64,000 bases of DNA from Microvirga terrestris (GCF_015694425.1 NZ_JADQDN010000004.1:364989-428988), one strand, 5' to 3'; counted from the first letter of the stretch, positions 26,513 to 38,174 are shown. Numbers and translations: made by a program. The notes: generated from the letters alone by a model not told the origin.

Positions 26513-26926
26513 ATGAAGAAGTCGACGGGCTCTATCGATAAGGAAGTCGGAAGCCGCGTGCGCATGCGTCGCATGTCCATCGGCATGAGCCAGGAGAAGC
26601 TTGGCGACATGCTCGGGCTGACCTTTCAGCAGGTTCAGAAATACGAAAAGGGCATGAACCGGATCAGCGTGGCTCGCCTGATCGAGATCACCAAGATCCT
26701 CGGCGTCGACGTTCACTTCTTTCTCGATGGCGTCACCAGCGCCAAAGCCGCTCCTGGTTTTGCGGAAGAGAAACCGCCCACTTACGTGGCCGACATGATG
26801 TCCACTCCGGAAGGTCTGCAGCTCGTCCGGAACTTCACCGGCATCAAGAATCCCAAGGTCCGCAAAAGCATCGTCCAGCTTGTCGCCTCGCTTGCCTCCC
26901 AAGAAGAGGTAGAGCGTTCGTCATAA
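26513..26926 (+). CDS. XRE-family regulator, PhrR/PraR type
   Basis: A 137-residue XRE regulator. The HTH (residues 10-65) reads RVRMRRMSIGMSQEKLGDML then LTFQQVQKYEKGMNRIS, followed by a 70-residue tail with VADMMSTPEGLQLVRNF. Sequence and the lnt-XRE-metK context match the rhizobial PhrR/PraR group. PhrR was described as an acid-inducible gene downstream of actA/lnt, and PraR as a repressor of surface-attachment genes. A TACAAT -10-like hexamer at 26482-26487 suggests its own promoter. Confidence 0.85.
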   Translation: MKKSTGSIDKEVGSRVRMRRMSIGMSQEKLGDMLGLTFQQVQKYEKGMNRISVARLIEITKILGVDVHFFLDGVTSAKAAPGFAEEKPPTYVADMMSTPEGLQLVRNFTGIKNPKVRKSIVQLVASLASQEEVERSS

Positions 26927-26979
26927 CGAACACGTTCGCTTGACCTTTCCGCAAGCCTGCGGCATGAGCATGGTTTCAA

Positions 26980-27009
26980 GCCTGCGGGGAATCCGCAGGC
27001 CCCGCTTTT
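26980..27009 (+). terminator. Terminator-like stem-loop with alternative pairing, upstream of metK
   Basis: GCCTGCGG (26980-26987) can pair with CCGCAGGC (26993-27000). Alternatively GCGGGG (26984-26989) can pair with CCCCGC (27000-27005), directly followed by TTTT. The element lies between the XRE gene and metK, ending 23 bp before the metK start. Confidence 0.55.
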
Positions 27010-27032
27010 CCATTGCCTGAAGGAATTCCGTC

Positions 27033-28211
27033 GTGCGGCGTTCGAGCTATCTTTTCACCAGTGAATCTGTGTCCGAGGGGCATCCGGACAAGGTTTGCGA
27101 CCGGATCTCCGATGCCGTCGTCGATGCCTATCTGTCCGCCGAGCCCGAGGCCCGCGTGGCCTGCGAGACGCTCGCGACCACGAACCGCGTCGTTATCGCC
27201 GGCGAAGTGCGCGGCCCCGATTCCATCACCAAGGATACGGTGATCGGCCTCGCCCGCGATGCCATCAAGGATATCGGCTACGAGCAGGACGGCTTCCACT
27301 GGAGGAATGCCGAGATCGACGTTTACCTGCACGCCCAGTCGGCCCACATCGCCCAAGGCGTCGATGCCTCCGGCAACAAGGACGAAGGCGCGGGCGACCA
27401 GGGCATCATGTTCGGTTATGCCTGCACCGAAACGCCCGACCTCATGCCGGCGCCGATCTACTACGCCCACAAAATTCTCGAGAACCTGACGGCTGCCCGC
27501 AAGGGCAAGGTTGGCGACGCCGCCAAGCTCGGCCCCGATGCCAAGAGCCAAGTCACTCTGCGTTACGAGAACGGCAAGCCGGTTACGGCCACGCAGATCG
27601 TTCTTTCGACCCAGCACCTCGATGAGAATCTCTCCTCCGAGGACGTGCGCGCCATCGTCGAGCCGCATATCCGCCAGACCCTGCCCGAGGGCTGGATCTC
27701 GCCCGATACCATCTGGCACGTGAACCCCACCGGCAAGTTCGTGATCGGCGGCCCAGACGGCGATTGCGGTCTCACCGGCCGCAAGATCATCGTCGACACC
27801 TATGGCGGTGCGGCCCCGCACGGCGGCGGCGCCTTCTCCGGCAAGGACCCGACCAAGGTGGACCGTTCGGCCGCTTACGCTGCCCGCTATCTCGCCAAGA
27901 ACGTGGTCGCTGCAGGTCTTGCCGATAACTGCACCCTGCAGCTCTCCTACGCCATCGGCGTGGCCAAGCCCCTGTCGATCTATGTGGATCTGCACGGCAC
28001 CGGCAAGGTAGACGAAGGCAAGCTCGAGGCGGTGCTCATGGACGCCATGGACCTCTCGCCCCGCGGCATTCGTACGCATCTCGGCCTGAACCGGCCGATC
28101 TATGCCCGCACCTCGGCCTATGGCCATTTTGGCCGCAAGCCGGATGCCGACGGCGGCTTCTCCTGGGAGCGCACGGACCTCGCCGACCGGCTCAAGGCGG
28201 CGTTCCGCTAA
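27033..28211 (+). CDS. metK: S-adenosylmethionine synthetase
   Basis: A 392-residue MetK that makes SAM from methionine and ATP. Signatures: [21 protein letters not shown] at the N-terminus (catalytic His and Asp), [15 protein letters not shown] near residue 117, and the phosphate loop [19 protein letters not shown] near 265. GTG 27033 is preceded by AAGGAA at good spacing. A stem-loop with terminator character lies in the short leader. trmB, a SAM-dependent enzyme gene, follows. Confidence 0.97.
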   Translation: MRRSSYLFTSESVSEGHPDKVCDRISDAVVDAYLSAEPEARVACETLATTNRVVIAGEVRGPDSITKDTVIGLARDAIKDIGYEQDGFHWRNAEIDVYLHAQSAHIAQGVDASGNKDEGAGDQGIMFGYACTETPDLMPAPIYYAHKILENLTAARKGKVGDAAKLGPDAKSQVTLRYENGKPVTATQIVLSTQHLDENLSSEDVRAIVEPHIRQTLPEGWISPDTIWHVNPTGKFVIGGPDGDCGLTGRKIIVDTYGGAAPHGGGAFSGKDPTKVDRSAAYAARYLAKNVVAAGLADNCTLQLSYAIGVAKPLSIYVDLHGTGKVDEGKLEAVLMDAMDLSPRGIRTHLGLNRPIYARTSAYGHFGRKPDADGGFSWERTDLADRLKAAFR

Positions 28212-28225
28212 CAGCTGTTCCGGCA

Positions 28226-28243
28226 GGCCGAAGCCCTTCGGCC
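28226..28243 (+). terminator. Hairpin after metK (weak)
   Basis: GGCCGAA pairs with TTCGGCC across a four-base loop 15 bp after the metK stop; no T-run follows. A second inverted pair, AGAGCCGG (28263-28270) with CCGGCTCT (28287-28294), lies just downstream. Confidence 0.35.
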
Positions 28244-28365
28244 CCATTGAGCCTCACCATACAGAGCCGGTTCCCCGCGAGGAGAGCCGGCTCTAAATGC
28301 ATCACCCGACGCGATGAGCACCGGCTCTTCGAGCCAGTCATGCCCACTTCAGGAGCATCTGTCCC

Positions 28366-29049
28366 ATGAGCGAAGCCTCCGAACGCGCCGGTGCCTTCTT
28401 CGGACGCCGGAAAGGCAAGAAGCTTCGTGCCGGACAGGATGACCTCGTCCAGAACATGCTGCCTGCGATCCGTATGATTCCGGGAAGCGATATTCCCGGC
28501 CATTTCCCGAACCGCCAGGCACGCGAAACCTGGCTCGAGATCGGCTTCGGCGGCGGCGAACATCTCGCAGCTCAAGCCCGCACCCATCGCGACGTCAACA
28601 TCGTCGGCTGCGAGCCCTTCGTGAACGGCATGGCCAAGCTTTTGGCCGTGATCGAACAAGAGCATCTCGACAATGTCCGGGTCTGGGACGACGACGTCAC
28701 CGACCTGCTTCCGACCCTGCCGGATGCCACTTTCGACCGGGTCTACATCCTTTACCCCGATCCCTGGCCCAAGCGCCGGCAGCGCAAGCGCCGCCTCGTT
28801 TCGGACGAGAATCTGGAGATGCTCGCGCGCGTGATGAAGCCGGGCGCCGAGCTGCGCTTTGCCAGCGACATCGACGATTACATCGGCTGGGTGCTTGCCC
28901 GCGCGCTGCGCTCTCAGGCCTTCCGCTGGACGGCCACCCGCGCCCACGATTGGCGCAAACCCTATGACGGCTGGCCGGGCACCCGCTACGAGGCCAAGGC
29001 CATCCGCGAAGGCCGCGTGCCGAGCTATCTCACCTTCGTGCGGGTCTGA
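28366..29049 (+). CDS. trmB: tRNA (guanine-N7-)-methyltransferase
   Basis: A 227-residue SAM-dependent enzyme that methylates G46 of tRNA. SAM motif I is WLEIGFGGGEHLAAQA near residue 58, and the TrmB catalytic signature is ILYPDPWPKRRQRKRRLV near 130. C-terminal GTRYEAKAIREGR is also typical. It starts 155 bp after metK. The terminal codons abut the convergent ABC transporter gene, with two bases between stops. Confidence 0.95.
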   Translation: MSEASERAGAFFGRRKGKKLRAGQDDLVQNMLPAIRMIPGSDIPGHFPNRQARETWLEIGFGGGEHLAAQARTHRDVNIVGCEPFVNGMAKLLAVIEQEHLDNVRVWDDDVTDLLPTLPDATFDRVYILYPDPWPKRRQRKRRLVSDENLEMLARVMKPGAELRFASDIDDYIGWVLARALRSQAFRWTATRAHDWRKPYDGWPGTRYEAKAIREGRVPSYLTFVRV

Positions 29050-29051
29050 CG

Positions 29052-29753
29052 TCAGGCCACCGGCTGAGTCACACGCTCGTCGCTCACCACCGCGCCATCC
29101 ACGAGATGAATGCGACGGTCGACACGGCCTGCGATGTCCATGTCGTGCGTGACGGCGATCACCGTCTTGCCGCGCTTCTTCACCAGATCCTGCAGGATCT
29201 GAAAAACCTGTTCCGAGCTCTTGCTGTCGAGGCTGCCGGTCGGCTCGTCGGCGAGCACCACACTGGGATCGTTGGCAAGCGCCCGTGCCACGGCCACGCG
29301 CTGGCGCTGGCCGCCCGAGAGCTGATCGGGCCGCTTGTCGAGATGCCCCGCGAGGCCGAGCTCCTCCAGCAGGCTTGCAGCCCGCCCGCGCATCTCTGTC
29401 GATGACAGACGCCCGGCCTTGCGCATCGGCAGCTTCACGTTTTCCAGCACCGTGAATTCCGGCAGCAGAAAGTGGAACTGGAACACGAAGCCCAGCATCT
29501 CGAGCCGCAGGCGGGCAAGAGCATCGTCGTTCAGCGACGACGTATCCTGACCGGCAATCCGCAAAGTCCCGCTTGTCGGCCGGTCGAGGAGACCGAGAAG
29601 ATACAAAAGCGATGACTTGCCGGAGCCGGAAGGTCCGGTAATGGCGATGAACTCATGCTCGCCCACGGTGAGCGACACATCGCGGACCAAAGTTATCGGT
29701 ACGGTGGCGGGCAGGATGCGGGTGAGATGGTCGGCTTCGATAAGAAGGTTCAT
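29052..29753 (-). CDS. ABC transporter ATP-binding protein (MacB/LolD/DevA type)
   Basis: A 233-residue ATPase. Walker A is TGPSGSGKSS, the signature is LSGGQRQRVAVARAL, Walker B is SVVLADEPTGSLD, and the switch histidine is in AVTHDMD. This is the MacB/LolD-like class that powers mechanotransmission exporters. ATG 29753 overlaps the permease stop by four bases. Together with the permease and the adaptor upstream it forms a three-gene minus-strand operon. Confidence 0.92.
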   Translation of the reverse strand: MNLLIEADHLTRILPATVPITLVRDVSLTVGEHEFIAITGPSGSGKSSLLYLLGLLDRPTSGTLRIAGQDTSSLNDDALARLRLEMLGFVFQFHFLLPEFTVLENVKLPMRKAGRLSSTEMRGRAASLLEELGLAGHLDKRPDQLSGGQRQRVAVARALANDPSVVLADEPTGSLDSKSSEQVFQILQDLVKKRGKTVIAVTHDMDIAGRVDRRIHLVDGAVVSDERVTQPVA

Positions 29754-30997
29754 GTGGCCCCCCGGATGATGTCGACCGGATTGAGCCGCGCCGCCTGGCG
29801 GGCCGGGAGATAGCCCGCCACGCCGGACGAGATGAGGGCGAAGGCCGACGCGATGGCATAGTGCCAGGGGCTCCAGAACAGCGGTAGGCGCGTCATCTCG
29901 CGCCCGATGGCGGCACCCGAAACCTTGAAATCCACCTGGGAAAGGGCAAGGCACAGGAGAAAGCCGATGAGCCAGCCCACCAGCGAGCCCGCCATCCCTA
30001 AAGCCAGTCCCTCGATCAGGAACAGCCGGCGCATGTTTCCTTGCGTGAAGCCGAGCGATTTGAGGATGGCGATGTCGCGCGCCTTCTCGTGGGTGATGGT
30101 GGAGATGATGTTGAAGATGCCGAAGCCCGCTACCAGCAGGATCGCGCCCACCACCGTGTACATGACCACGTTCCGCACCACGAGGGCCTCCAGAAGCGAC
30201 TCGTTCGCCTCCTGCCAGGGCACGGCCTTGTAGCCGAGCTCGGCCTCCGCCTGACGGGCAACGCGGGGCGCTGCCTCCGGGTCGTCGAGACGCAGGCGGA
30301 TATCGTTGATGGCGTTGGGCCGCTCGGACAGGATCTGGGCGCTTTTCAAGAGCACATAGGTCTCGCCCTCGTCCCTGGCATTGTTACCGGTGTGGAAGAG
30401 CCCGACGATGCGAAAGCCGCGGGACTGCCCAGTGGGCGCGACCACCTGGATCGTGGTGCCCGTCGAGGCGCCGATCCGGCGCGCGAGGCTGTCGCCGACC
30501 ACGATGTTGTTGCCCCCGGCGCGCAGGGAATCGAAGCTGCCCTCGACGAAGTCGCCGGCCACCGACGAGACCCGAGCCTCCGTCTCCGGCTCGATGCCGA
30601 TGACGGCCACACCCACGTCGCGTCCTGCATAACGGACCACGCCCTGCGTGCGCAGGCTCTGAGCCATGCGGCCCGGCACCCAGGACCGCAACGAGGCGAA
30701 AGCGGCGGCCGGGTTGAGGATGCCGCGCCGGTCCTCCTTCGGCCGCAGGCCCTCGAACTGGGCGGCGGAGAACAGGTCTTCCGCGGGCTGCCGGCGCGCC
30801 GTGCGGCGCTCGTCGGTAATCTGCACATGCGGCATGGTGTCGACGAGCTGGGCGATGAAATCCTTCTCGGTACCCTGCATCAGGGCCGCCATGGCGATGG
30901 AGAAGCCGACGCCCAGCGCCACGCCGAGGATCGCCACGACGGTCTGGCGGCCGCGTCCGGCAATGTGGGTGAGGGCGAGCTCAAGGATGAGGCGCAT
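29750..30997 (-). CDS. ABC transporter permease (MacB/FtsX-like)
   Basis: A 415-residue permease with the MacB topology: helix 1 at about residues 18-40, a large periplasmic MacB-PCD domain (about 45-275) and three C-terminal helices within the FtsX domain (VVGAILLVAGFGIFNIISTI; LALGMAGSLVGWLIGFLLCLAL; YAIASAFALISSGVAGYLPA). The last residues ARLNPVDIIRGAT are the typical FtsX-family end. It pairs with the ATPase downstream and the adaptor upstream. Possible cargo includes peptides, lipids or macrolides; no direct clue is visible. Confidence 0.9.
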   Translation of the reverse strand: MRLILELALTHIAGRGRQTVVAILGVALGVGFSIAMAALMQGTEKDFIAQLVDTMPHVQITDERRTARRQPAEDLFSAAQFEGLRPKEDRRGILNPAAAFASLRSWVPGRMAQSLRTQGVVRYAGRDVGVAVIGIEPETEARVSSVAGDFVEGSFDSLRAGGNNIVVGDSLARRIGASTGTTIQVVAPTGQSRGFRIVGLFHTGNNARDEGETYVLLKSAQILSERPNAINDIRLRLDDPEAAPRVARQAEAELGYKAVPWQEANESLLEALVVRNVVMYTVVGAILLVAGFGIFNIISTITHEKARDIAILKSLGFTQGNMRRLFLIEGLALGMAGSLVGWLIGFLLCLALSQVDFKVSGAAIGREMTRLPLFWSPWHYAIASAFALISSGVAGYLPARQAARLNPVDIIRGAT

Positions 30998-31000
30998 GTC

Positions 31001-31996
31001 TCACCTCTTCTCCGCAATCTTAGCCCCATCCGTGAGATCGTCCGGGAAGGGAGCAATGACCCGGTCGCTCTCGCTCACCCCCTCCAGAATTTGCGTGTTG
31101 CCGGTTCCACGGATGCCCACCTTCACGTCGCGACGTCGCGCCACATCGCCCTCCGTCACGAAGAGGCTGCCGCCGCGAAGGGCGTTGGTCGGGACGAGGA
31201 GAGCGTCGGATGCCACGCGGGCGATCACGTTCACCTCCACGGTCATGCCGATCCGCAAGGGGGTATTCTCCGGGAGGACCAGATGGATCCGGTAGGTCTT
31301 GGCCACCGGATCGCCCTTCGGGGTGATCGAATCCACCTTCGCCTCCAGCACCTGATCGGGAAAGGCGTCGGCCTTGAGGACGGCGCGCTGACCGACCGAG
31401 ACGCGGGGAATATCCTCCTCGTTCACCTCGGCCTCCACCTGCAGGGGCTTGGGCTCGCCGACCCAGAAGAGGACTGTTCCGGGCTCGGCCACCTCGCCGA
31501 CCTCCCCGTCCTGGCGCAGGACGACGCCGCTCACCGGCGCCCTCAAGGCATAGGATTCGAGCCGTGTCTCCTGGCCGGCGATGAGAGCCTGGATCTGCCC
31601 GAGTTCGCTGCGGGCCCGGTCGAGGGCTTGATCGCTGGCGACGCGGCGCTCCACAAGAGCGGCAATCCGCTCGTAATCGGCGGAATGCAGCTTCTGGCGC
31701 GCCCGCAGCTCGGCCAGAGTCGCCTCAGGCTGCCGGCTGTCGAGGCGTGCCAGCACGGCCCCGCGCTCCACCGCCTCGCCCTCGCAATTGCACAGCTCGA
31801 CGATCCGCTCCCGCAACAGGGGCGTCACCTTGGCCCAGGTGCGGGGCTCGACGATGCCCGTGGCATAGACGATCTCGGCGGCCTCGCCGCGCTTAGGCTG
31901 CACGAGAGCGACCTCCTGCGGCCGGCTGAAGCGCCAATAAGCCGCTCCCGCTGCAACGAGCAACGCCAGGACGATAAGGAGGCGGGACAGCTTCAC
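31001..31996 (-). CDS. Periplasmic adaptor (HlyD/RND-MacA family) of ABC exporter
   Basis: A 331-residue membrane-fusion protein. An uncleaved N-terminal helix (residues 5-20) is followed by a lipoyl half-motif ([20 protein letters not shown]), an alpha-hairpin of about 80 residues (90-165), the second lipoyl half ([21 protein letters not shown]) and beta-barrel and membrane-proximal domains. It would link the MacB-like permease to an outer-membrane channel; no such channel gene is adjacent. Three bases separate it from the permease. Confidence 0.9.
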   Translation of the reverse strand: MKLSRLLIVLALLVAAGAAYWRFSRPQEVALVQPKRGEAAEIVYATGIVEPRTWAKVTPLLRERIVELCNCEGEAVERGAVLARLDSRQPEATLAELRARQKLHSADYERIAALVERRVASDQALDRARSELGQIQALIAGQETRLESYALRAPVSGVVLRQDGEVGEVAEPGTVLFWVGEPKPLQVEAEVNEEDIPRVSVGQRAVLKADAFPDQVLEAKVDSITPKGDPVAKTYRIHLVLPENTPLRIGMTVEVNVIARVASDALLVPTNALRGGSLFVTEGDVARRRDVKVGIRGTGNTQILEGVSESDRVIAPFPDDLTDGAKIAEKR

Positions 31997-32118
31997 GGCA
32001 TGGCTCCCAGAATACCGATCCCCTTATCATAAGCGAAGCTGGGCGGCGATTGAGGGCCTTTCCGGAGCTGCTTTGCCCCGATCACACGGGGTGTCTTTTC
32101 AGGCTCCCTGGAGGACCC

Positions 32119-32147
32119 TTGCTTTTTTGGGCTTGAATCGCTATAAG
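32119..32147 (+). promoter_or_regulatory. Promoter of the rimP-nusA-infB operon
   Basis: TTGCTT (32119-32124), a 17-bp spacer and TATAAG (32142-32147) form a good sigma-70-type promoter about 100 bp before rimP. It gives a leader of roughly 95 nt that contains the terminator at 32188-32219. Confidence 0.6.
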
Positions 32148-32187
32148 TCGCCCGTCAGCTCTGGTTGCAGCGTCAAGCTGCTGGTCA

Positions 32188-32219
32188 AGAGTGGGCCCCG
32201 CCGGGTCCGCTCTTTTTTA
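32188..32219 (+). terminator. Terminator-like hairpin in the rimP leader
   Basis: AGAG-T-GGGCCC pairs with GGGTCC-G-CTCT (one G-U and one T/G opposition) and is followed by six T. It lies between the predicted promoter and rimP, so it is well placed for attenuation. Confidence 0.7.
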
Positions 32220-32249
32220 TTGCCTGAATGCCGGAGCGTGCGGAGAGCC

Positions 32250-32870
32250 ATGACAAACGAACGCGACAAGCGGCTGATTACTGAAAAAGGCGTGGCCGCC
32301 CGAGTGGCGACGATCGTCGAGCCCGTGATCGAGGATCTGGGCTTCAACCTCGTGCGGGTGCGCGTCACCCCCACGAACGGATGCACCGTGCAGATCATGG
32401 CCGAGAGGCCGGACGGCACCATGTCGGTGAGCGATTGCGAGACCGTGAGCCGAGCGATTTCGCCGGTGCTCGACCTCGAGGATCCGATCGACACGGCCTA
32501 TTACCTTGAGATCTCCTCTCCGGGGATCGATCGTCCCCTTGTGCGTGAGAGCGATTTCGTGCGCTGGACCGGCTACGATGCGAAGATCGAGATGGCCATA
32601 CCGCTCGAAGGCCGCAAGCGTTTCCGGGGTTTTCTCCGGGGCGTCGAGAACGGAAAGCTCGTTGTCGAGTTGCCGGACGTGAAGGAAGGCCTCGATCCCA
32701 TCGCGCGCCTGCCCCTGACGGATCTGGGCGAGGCTCACCTCGTTTTGACCGACGACCTCATCCGTGAATCGCTGCGCCGGGGAACGGCACCGACCACGGA
32801 CGACCTTGATGAAGACACGGATGTGGTGGATGCGCCCGACGAGGCGCAGGACCCGTCCAACGACGCATGA
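32250..32870 (+). CDS. rimP: Ribosome maturation factor RimP
   Basis: A 206-residue RimP for 30S subunit assembly. N-terminal domain [17 protein letters not shown], then [14 protein letters not shown] (family hallmark) near residue 90, and a C-terminal SH3-like domain. The last 30 residues are an acidic tail that is not conserved. ATG 32250 has CGGAGAG just upstream. It heads the rimP-nusA-ylxR-infB-rbfA-truB operon. Its stop codon TGA is part of a dispersed repeat that begins at 32865. Confidence 0.94.
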   Translation: MTNERDKRLITEKGVAARVATIVEPVIEDLGFNLVRVRVTPTNGCTVQIMAERPDGTMSVSDCETVSRAISPVLDLEDPIDTAYYLEISSPGIDRPLVRESDFVRWTGYDAKIEMAIPLEGRKRFRGFLRGVENGKLVVELPDVKEGLDPIARLPLTDLGEAHLVLTDDLIRESLRRGTAPTTDDLDEDTDVVDAPDEAQDPSNDA

Positions 32871-32909
32871 TCCGGTGAAGTGGACCCCGGTTCACCGAAA
32901 AGATCATGC
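32865..32909. repeat. Palindromic repeat GCATGATC...GATCATGC overlapping the rimP stop
   Basis: GCATGATC (32865-32872) and GATCATGC (32902-32909) bound an imperfect hairpin containing CCGGTGAA and TTCACCG. Elements with this GCATGATCCGG...GATCATGC form are widespread in Rhizobiales intergenic DNA. This copy includes the last codon and stop of rimP. Confidence 0.75.
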
Positions 32910-32926
32910 GTAAACCAAAGAAATTT

Positions 32927-32955
32927 GAGCAGGATGCCTTCATGGCATCCTGCTC
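32927..32955. other. Perfect 12-bp stem-loop in the rimP-nusA gap
   Basis: GAGCAGGATGCC (32927-32938) and GGCATCCTGCTC (32944-32955) are exact reverse complements with a five-base loop. No T-run follows, so an RNA-processing or stabilising role is more likely than termination. nusA starts 33 bp later. Confidence 0.75.
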
Positions 32956-32987
32956 TTAAGACGAAACCGAACTAAGGAGCGACCTCG

Positions 32988-34607
<1,620 letters not shown>

Positions 34608-34635
34608 CGGCAATGGCAAAGCGAGGTCAGCATTC

Positions 34636-35307
34636 GTGCCGCGGCATGAACCGGAGCGCACCTGCATCGTCACCCGCGAGGCGAACAGCCCCGCGGGACT
34701 GATCCGCTTTGTCCTCGGGCCCGACCACCAGGTTGTGCCCGATCTCAAGAACAAGCTGCCGGGCCGGGGTGCCTGGGTTACGGCCCGTTCCGACATGGTG
34801 GAGGAGGCGGCCAAACGTCGCCTCTTCGCCCGCGCCTTCAAGGCTGAGGTCAAGGTTCCGGAGACCCTGGCCCAAGACATCGAGCGTCTTCTCCGGGACG
34901 ATCTGCGCCAGGGTCTGGCGCTCGCCAACAAGGCCGGATCGGTGATCACCGGCTTCCATAAGGTCGAGTCGACCATCACGGATAAGCCCATCGTTGCCCT
35001 TATTCATGCCGCAGAAGCGGCCGAAGATGGGCGAAGAAAATTAGCGAACCAGTTGCGAAAACGCTTCGGCGAGGCGATATCTAGCTTTCCGGTCATCCAA
35101 GAATTGTCGAATGACGAATTGGATTTGGCATTAGGCCGGTCAAATGTGATACATGCTGCCCTCGTCGCGGGCGCTGGGAGCGACGGCTTTCTGAACCGCT
35201 GGCATCGTTACCGCGTCTTTCGCGGCATCGACGCCGATCAATCTGGCCTCGGAAACGAGACCGGCGAACCCAAGACTATGAAACCCGCAGGAACTGAGGC
35301 GGAATGA
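34636..35307 (+). CDS. YlxR-type RNA-binding protein (DUF448 + L7Ae-like)
   Basis: A 223-residue protein. Residues 1-85 form the YlxR/DUF448 domain ([25 protein letters not shown], then [16 protein letters not shown]), and residues 90-195 an L7Ae-like fold ([21 protein letters not shown]). Its function is probably RNA or ribosome binding, from constant association with nusA-infB. GTG 34636 has GCGAGG upstream; an in-frame ATG at 34555 would overlap nusA. Codons near 35020-35160 are unusually AT-rich, including TTA leucines at 35041 and 35131. It overlaps infB by four bases. Confidence 0.9.
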   Translation: MPRHEPERTCIVTREANSPAGLIRFVLGPDHQVVPDLKNKLPGRGAWVTARSDMVEEAAKRRLFARAFKAEVKVPETLAQDIERLLRDDLRQGLALANKAGSVITGFHKVESTITDKPIVALIHAAEAAEDGRRKLANQLRKRFGEAISSFPVIQELSNDELDLALGRSNVIHAALVAGAGSDGFLNRWHRYRVFRGIDADQSGLGNETGEPKTMKPAGTEAE

Positions 35308-38174
35308 CCGATACGAAAAACCAGGGCGACAAGACTCTTCATGTGTCGTCCAAGACGCTTTCTCTGAAGCGCCCCGTCGAACAGGGCGTGGTGCGCCAAA
35401 GCTTCTCCCATGGCCGATCCAAGTCGGTTGTGGTCGAGACGGTCAAGCGTCGCCCTGCTGTCGGCCCCACCGGGGGCAAGGAAGACAGACCCGCGCCGCA
35501 ACAGGCAGCGGCCCCCGCGGCTGCGCCCAAGCCGGCCGCACCGGCTCCGGCAGCTCCAAAGCCGGCAGCGCCGGCCCAAGGCGGGCGCCCGCAACGGTCT
35601 GCCCCCAATACACCCCGGTCCGGCGGCATGGTGCTGCAGACCCTGTCCGAGCAGGAGCGTGATGCGCGCATGAACGCGCTCGTCGATGCGCGCCGCCGTG
35701 ACGAGGAAGACCGCAAGAGACAGGCCGAAGAGGCAGCCCGCCGCGCCGAGCGCGACGCCGCCGAGGCCCAGGAGCGTGAAGCGGCCGAAGCGCGCAAGCG
35801 CGAGGAAGACGAGCGCCGCCGCCAGGATGAGGAGCGCAAGCGCCGCGCCGAGGACGAGGCCCGTCGCCGTCTCGGCGAGGAAGCACCGCGTCAGGCCTCC
35901 GCACCGGCTCCACGTTCCGATGCTCCGCGTTCCGACCGGCCCCGCCAGGACGGACCTCGCCCTGCCGGTCGTTTCGACGGCCCGCGTCCATCCGGTCCGC
36001 GCCAGGACGGTCCCCGTACGGGTGGTTTCGGTGGTCCCCGCAGCGGTGGCGGCACCATGGGTGGCCGTCCGCCGAGCCTGAACCATATGGCCCGTCCGGC
36101 CGCTCCCGTCGTGCCCGATCCGGAAACCGCGAAGCCGAATGTCCGTTCGGCTCCTCCGGTGGCCGCCCGCGCTGCCCTGGTGGATGACGAGGAGGGTGCA
36201 CGCACCATCCGCCGTCCCGGCGTTGCGGCGAAGCCCGCAGCCTTGCCAAAGACCCCCAAGGCCGCTCCCGGCGAAGAAAAGCGCCGCGGCCGCCTGACGC
36301 TCGCCAACGCGACCTCGGGCGAGGACGAGCGCACCCGCTCGCTCGCCGCCTTCCGTCGCCGCAACCAGCGTCTCATGGGCCACCGTCAGGTGGAGCAGAA
36401 GGAAAAGATCGCCCGCGAGGTGATCATTCCCGAGACGATCACCATCCAGGAGCTCGCCAACCGCATGTCGGAGCGCGCCGTGGACGTGATCAAGATGCTG
36501 ATGAAGCAAGGCCAGATGCACAAGATCACCGACGTGATCGATTCCGACTCGGCCCAGCTGATCGCGGAAGAGCTCGGCCACACGGTGAAGCGCGTTGCGG
36601 AATCGGACGTCGAGGAAGGCCTGTTCGACACCCCGGACGTGGACGACAACCTCGTCACCCGTCCGCCGGTCGTGACCATCATGGGCCACGTGGACCACGG
36701 CAAGACCTCGCTGCTCGACGCGATCCGCAAGACCAACGTGGTGTCCGGCGAAGCCGGCGGCATCACCCAGCATATCGGCGCCTATCAGGTGACGTCGCCG
36801 CTCGGCGGCAAGATCACCTTCATCGACACGCCCGGCCACGCGGCCTTCACGGCCATGCGCGCCCGCGGCGCCAAGGTGACGGATATCGTCGTGCTGGTGG
36901 TGGCGGCGGATGATGGCGTCATGCCGCAGACCGTCGAGGCGATCAACCACGCGCAGGCGGCCGGCGTGCCGCTGATCGTGGCGATCAACAAGATCGACAA
37001 GCCCGACGCCAACCCGCAGCGGGTGCGCACCGAGCTTCTGCAGCACTCCATCGTGGTCGAGTCCATGGGCGGCGAGACCCTCGAGTTCGAGGTCTCCGCC
37101 AAGACCGGCGACGGTCTCGAGACCCTTCTCGAAGGTCTCCAGCTGCAGGCCGAAATTCTGGAGCTCAAGGCCAATGCCGAGCGCTCTGCGGAAGGCACCG
37201 TCATTGAGGCGAAGCTCGATCGCGGCCGGGGTCCCGTGGCGACCGTGCTCGTGCAGCGCGGAACGCTCCGCACCGGCGACATCGTGGTGGCCGGCGCCGA
37301 ATGGGGCCGCGTGCGTGCCCTGATCAACGACCTCGGCGCCAACGTGAAGGAGGCCGGCCCCTCGGTTCCGGTCGAGGTTCTGGGCTTCAACGGCACCCCT
37401 GAGGCCGGCGACCGCGTGGCGGTGGTCGAGTCCGAGGCCCGTGCCCGTGAGGTCACCGAGTACCGCACCCGCCAGAAGCGCGAGCGTCAGGCAGCCCGCA
37501 TGGGTTCGGCCGGGCGCACGCTCGCCGACATGATGCACGACCTCAAGGCCGGAGCGGGCCGCAAGGAATTCCCGCTCGTGGTTCGCGCAGACGTGCAGGG
37601 TTCGGCGGAAGCCATCGTCGGCGCTCTGGAAAAGGTCGGCAACGAGGAAGTGGCGGCCCGCATCATCCAGGCCGGCGTCGGCGGCATCTCGGAATCGGAC
37701 GTCACCCTGGCGGAAGCCTCGAACGCCATCATCCTGGCCTTCAACGTGCGTGCTCACAAGGAAGCGCGCGAGGCGGCCGAGCGTGCCGGCATCGAGATCC
37801 GCTACTACAACATCATCTACGACCTCGTGGATGACGTGAAGGCGGCGATGTCCGGTCTGCTCGCTCCGACGCTGCGCGAAGAGCGGCTCGGCGAGGCGCA
37901 GATCCTCGAGGTCTTCAACGTGTCGAAGGTCGGCAAGATCGCCGGCTGCCGCGTCCTCGACGGCGTGGTCCAGCGCGGCGCCCATGTGCGCCTGATCCGC
38001 GACAACGTGGTGATCCACGAAGGCCGCCTGAGCCAGCTCAAGCGCTTCAAGGACGACGCCCGCGAGGTCACCTCGGGTCAGGAATGCGGTATGTCCTTCG
38101 AGAACTACCAGGACATGCGCGTCGGCGACTTCATCGAGTGCTACCGCGTGGAAGAGGTGAAGCGGTCGCTCTAA
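35304..38174 (+). CDS. infB: Translation initiation factor IF-2
   Basis: A 956-residue IF-2. Residues 1-350 are a low-complexity region: Ala/Pro-rich 55-95, a charged coiled coil of E/R residues 115-195, then Gly/Arg/Pro repeats 200-265. The core follows: IF2 N-domain near 370-420, G1 GHVDHGKTS near 459, DTPGHAAF and NKIDKPD, domain II, and the C-terminal fMet-tRNA-binding domain. ATG 35304 overlaps ylxR. The N-terminal extension is long, as is common in alphaproteobacteria. A perfect stem-loop lies in the gap before rbfA. Confidence 0.97.
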   Translation: MTDTKNQGDKTLHVSSKTLSLKRPVEQGVVRQSFSHGRSKSVVVETVKRRPAVGPTGGKEDRPAPQQAAAPAAAPKPAAPAPAAPKPAAPAQGGRPQRSAPNTPRSGGMVLQTLSEQERDARMNALVDARRRDEEDRKRQAEEAARRAERDAAEAQEREAAEARKREEDERRRQDEERKRRAEDEARRRLGEEAPRQASAPAPRSDAPRSDRPRQDGPRPAGRFDGPRPSGPRQDGPRTGGFGGPRSGGGTMGGRPPSLNHMARPAAPVVPDPETAKPNVRSAPPVAARAALVDDEEGARTIRRPGVAAKPAALPKTPKAAPGEEKRRGRLTLANATSGEDERTRSLAAFRRRNQRLMGHRQVEQKEKIAREVIIPETITIQELANRMSERAVDVIKMLMKQGQMHKITDVIDSDSAQLIAEELGHTVKRVAESDVEEGLFDTPDVDDNLVTRPPVVTIMGHVDHGKTSLLDAIRKTNVVSGEAGGITQHIGAYQVTSPLGGKITFIDTPGHAAFTAMRARGAKVTDIVVLVVAADDGVMPQTVEAINHAQAAGVPLIVAINKIDKPDANPQRVRTELLQHSIVVESMGGETLEFEVSAKTGDGLETLLEGLQLQAEILELKANAERSAEGTVIEAKLDRGRGPVATVLVQRGTLRTGDIVVAGAEWGRVRALINDLGANVKEAGPSVPVEVLGFNGTPEAGDRVAVVESEARAREVTEYRTRQKRERQAARMGSAGRTLADMMHDLKAGAGRKEFPLVVRADVQGSAEAIVGALEKVGNEEVAARIIQAGVGGISESDVTLAEASNAIILAFNVRAHKEAREAAERAGIEIRYYNIIYDLVDDVKAAMSGLLAPTLREERLGEAQILEVFNVSKVGKIAGCRVLDGVVQRGAHVRLIRDNVVIHEGRLSQLKRFKDDAREVTSGQECGMSFENYQDMRVGDFIECYRVEEVKRSL

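Noticed and set aside
26927..27032. SAM-II or SAM/SAH riboswitch before metK
   Set aside because: None of the core sequence features was seen; only terminator-like hairpins are present.
30041..32032. 663-codon plus-strand frame across the ABC exporter genes
   Set aside because: Shadow frame; the three minus-strand genes have clear domains and overlapping stop/start codons.
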